Below the pieces are notes generated by a model. That model was not told where the DNA came from. It saw only the letters and a list, made by a program, of their open reading frames with translations, and did no database searches. The position numbers were made by a program, and so were the translations under genes. Source: Sphingomonadales bacterium (lineage in GTDB: Bacteria; Pseudomonadota; Alphaproteobacteria; Sphingomonadales; Sphingomonadaceae). Taken from it: a DNA stretch of 64,000 nt. Shown in pieces: positions 63,543-64,000 of the stretch (position 1 is the first letter of the stretch; each line of letters starts with the position of its first letter). The DNA lies in the NCBI GenBank assembly GCA_016714795.1, contig JADKCA010000005.1, positions 186,001 to 250,000 of the forward strand, read 5' to 3'.

Positions 63543-63560
63543 GGGCAGGAGTTGCAAATC

Positions 63561-64000
63561 ATGTCGCACCGTCTTTTCGTTGCCCTGCGTCCGCCCGAAG
63601 CCATCCGTCAGGCGCTTGCGCTCAGCCAGAGCGGAATCCCCGGTGCGCGCTGGCAAGTGGATGCGCAGCTTCACATCACATTGCGCTTCATCGGCGATGT
63701 TGACAGCCGTCAGGCAGAGGATGTGGTGACGGCGCTGTCTGCCATCCATGCGCCAAAGCTGGCACTGCGCCTGTCTGGCGTGGGGCATTTCGGCAAGGGA
63801 GAGCGGATCAACGCGCTCTGGGCCGTGGTGGAGCCGCAAGACGGCATCGCCGCCCTGCATCGCAAGCTGGATCGCGCGCTGGTGGCGGTTGGTATCGCAC
63901 CCGATCCGCGCGCCTATCTGCCGCACCTCACGCTGGCCCGCTTTGCCGCGAGCACACGCGCCAGTGTGGCGACAGGCTGGCTGGCAGACCATGCCGGATT
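63561..64000 (+). CDS. thpR: RNA 2',3'-cyclic phosphodiesterase (LigT/ThpR), 3' end beyond window
   Basis: A two-histidine phosphoesterase that opens 2',3'-cyclic RNA ends. About 146 residues are visible: SHRLFVALRPPEAIRQAL at the start, first HxTL motif HITLRFIGDV (about 38), and second motif HLTLARFA (about 124). GGAG is 10 bases before the ATG. It is truncated by the window edge; divergent from clpB, with which it shares the 72-base intergenic region. Confidence 0.9.
   Translation, partial: MSHRLFVALRPPEAIRQALALSQSGIPGARWQVDAQLHITLRFIGDVDSRQAEDVVTALSAIHAPKLALRLSGVGHFGKGERINALWAVVEPQDGIAALHRKLDRALVAVGIAPDPRAYLPHLTLARFAASTRASVATGWLADHAG

Noticed and set aside
63489..63992. N-terminal extension of ClpB up to 1027 residues
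   Set aside because: The extension lies over the divergent thpR gene and its RBS; the family start MNLEKFTDRAK gives 859 residues.

Overview
The window looks like a chromosomal segment of an alphaproteobacterium of the Sphingomonadales type. Supporting signs are the high G+C content, the two large TonB-dependent receptors, the gene orders ileS-lspA-DUF3035, infA-maf-yacG-tRNA-Phe and rsmB-rpe-heparinase-purH, a CpdR-type response regulator, and several families of short palindromic repeats of the kind common in sphingomonads. I see no transposase, integrase, phage gene or CRISPR array. No gene-free stretch is longer than about 215 bases; the largest gaps (9256-9465 and 40972-41184) hold a terminator plus leader and an A/T-rich presumed promoter region.

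Layout. 1-9.3 kb: the end of a polysaccharide flippase-like gene; a GntR/FCD regulator (frameshifted) divergent from a TonB-dependent receptor, with palindromic operator-like sites on both sides of the regulator; a CoA-binding protein and the Mrp/ApbC Fe-S carrier; then hflK-hflC and a Do-type periplasmic protease, which together form an envelope protein quality-control block. 9.4-18.8 kb: a TorF-type porin, a peptide-type ABC transporter (dual ATPase and two permeases) and ileS-lspA-DUF3035, followed by ribF. 18.9-30.3 kb: FecR-like and OmpA-like envelope proteins, an ATP12-HAD-RluA-CrcB cluster, PhzF-like, RecQ, a secreted C13-type peptidase, infA-maf-yacG-tRNA-Phe and a frameshifted CNNM/CorC membrane protein. 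30.3-41 kb: small conserved proteins, an MBL-fold hydrolase, CpdR, tRNA-Val, a DMT exporter, an acyl-CoA synthetase, a second TonB-dependent receptor, and a leftward operon of two phosphatase-like genes plus a sterol-desaturase-family protein.

41.2-50.7 kb is the most distinctive part: eight same-strand genes, mostly overlapping or nearly touching. They encode a MaoC hydratase, an HMG-CoA-synthase-like/OB-fold fusion that lacks the Claisen catalytic triad, an SCP2-type thiolase, three acyl-CoA dehydrogenases (one with the N-terminal extension known from methylsuccinyl-CoA dehydrogenase), a family III CoA-transferase and a mesaconyl-C4-CoA/FAS1-like hydratase. This is a CoA-thioester catabolic operon for an unidentified, probably branched, acid. 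50.7-64 kb returns to housekeeping: a globin-like protein, an MBL hydrolase, an HCCA-isomerase-like protein, an SDR, rsmB, rpe, a heparinase-family protein, purH, a GST, clpB and the start of thpR.

The second theme is repeats. Palindromic elements lie between genes (13.58, 17.7, 31.4 and 53.9 kb) and also inside two genes, ileS and the ABC ATPase, where each keeps the reading frame open and is translated into an extra loop. Two genes (the GntR regulator and the CNNM protein) carry single frameshifts that are either real mutations or sequencing errors.
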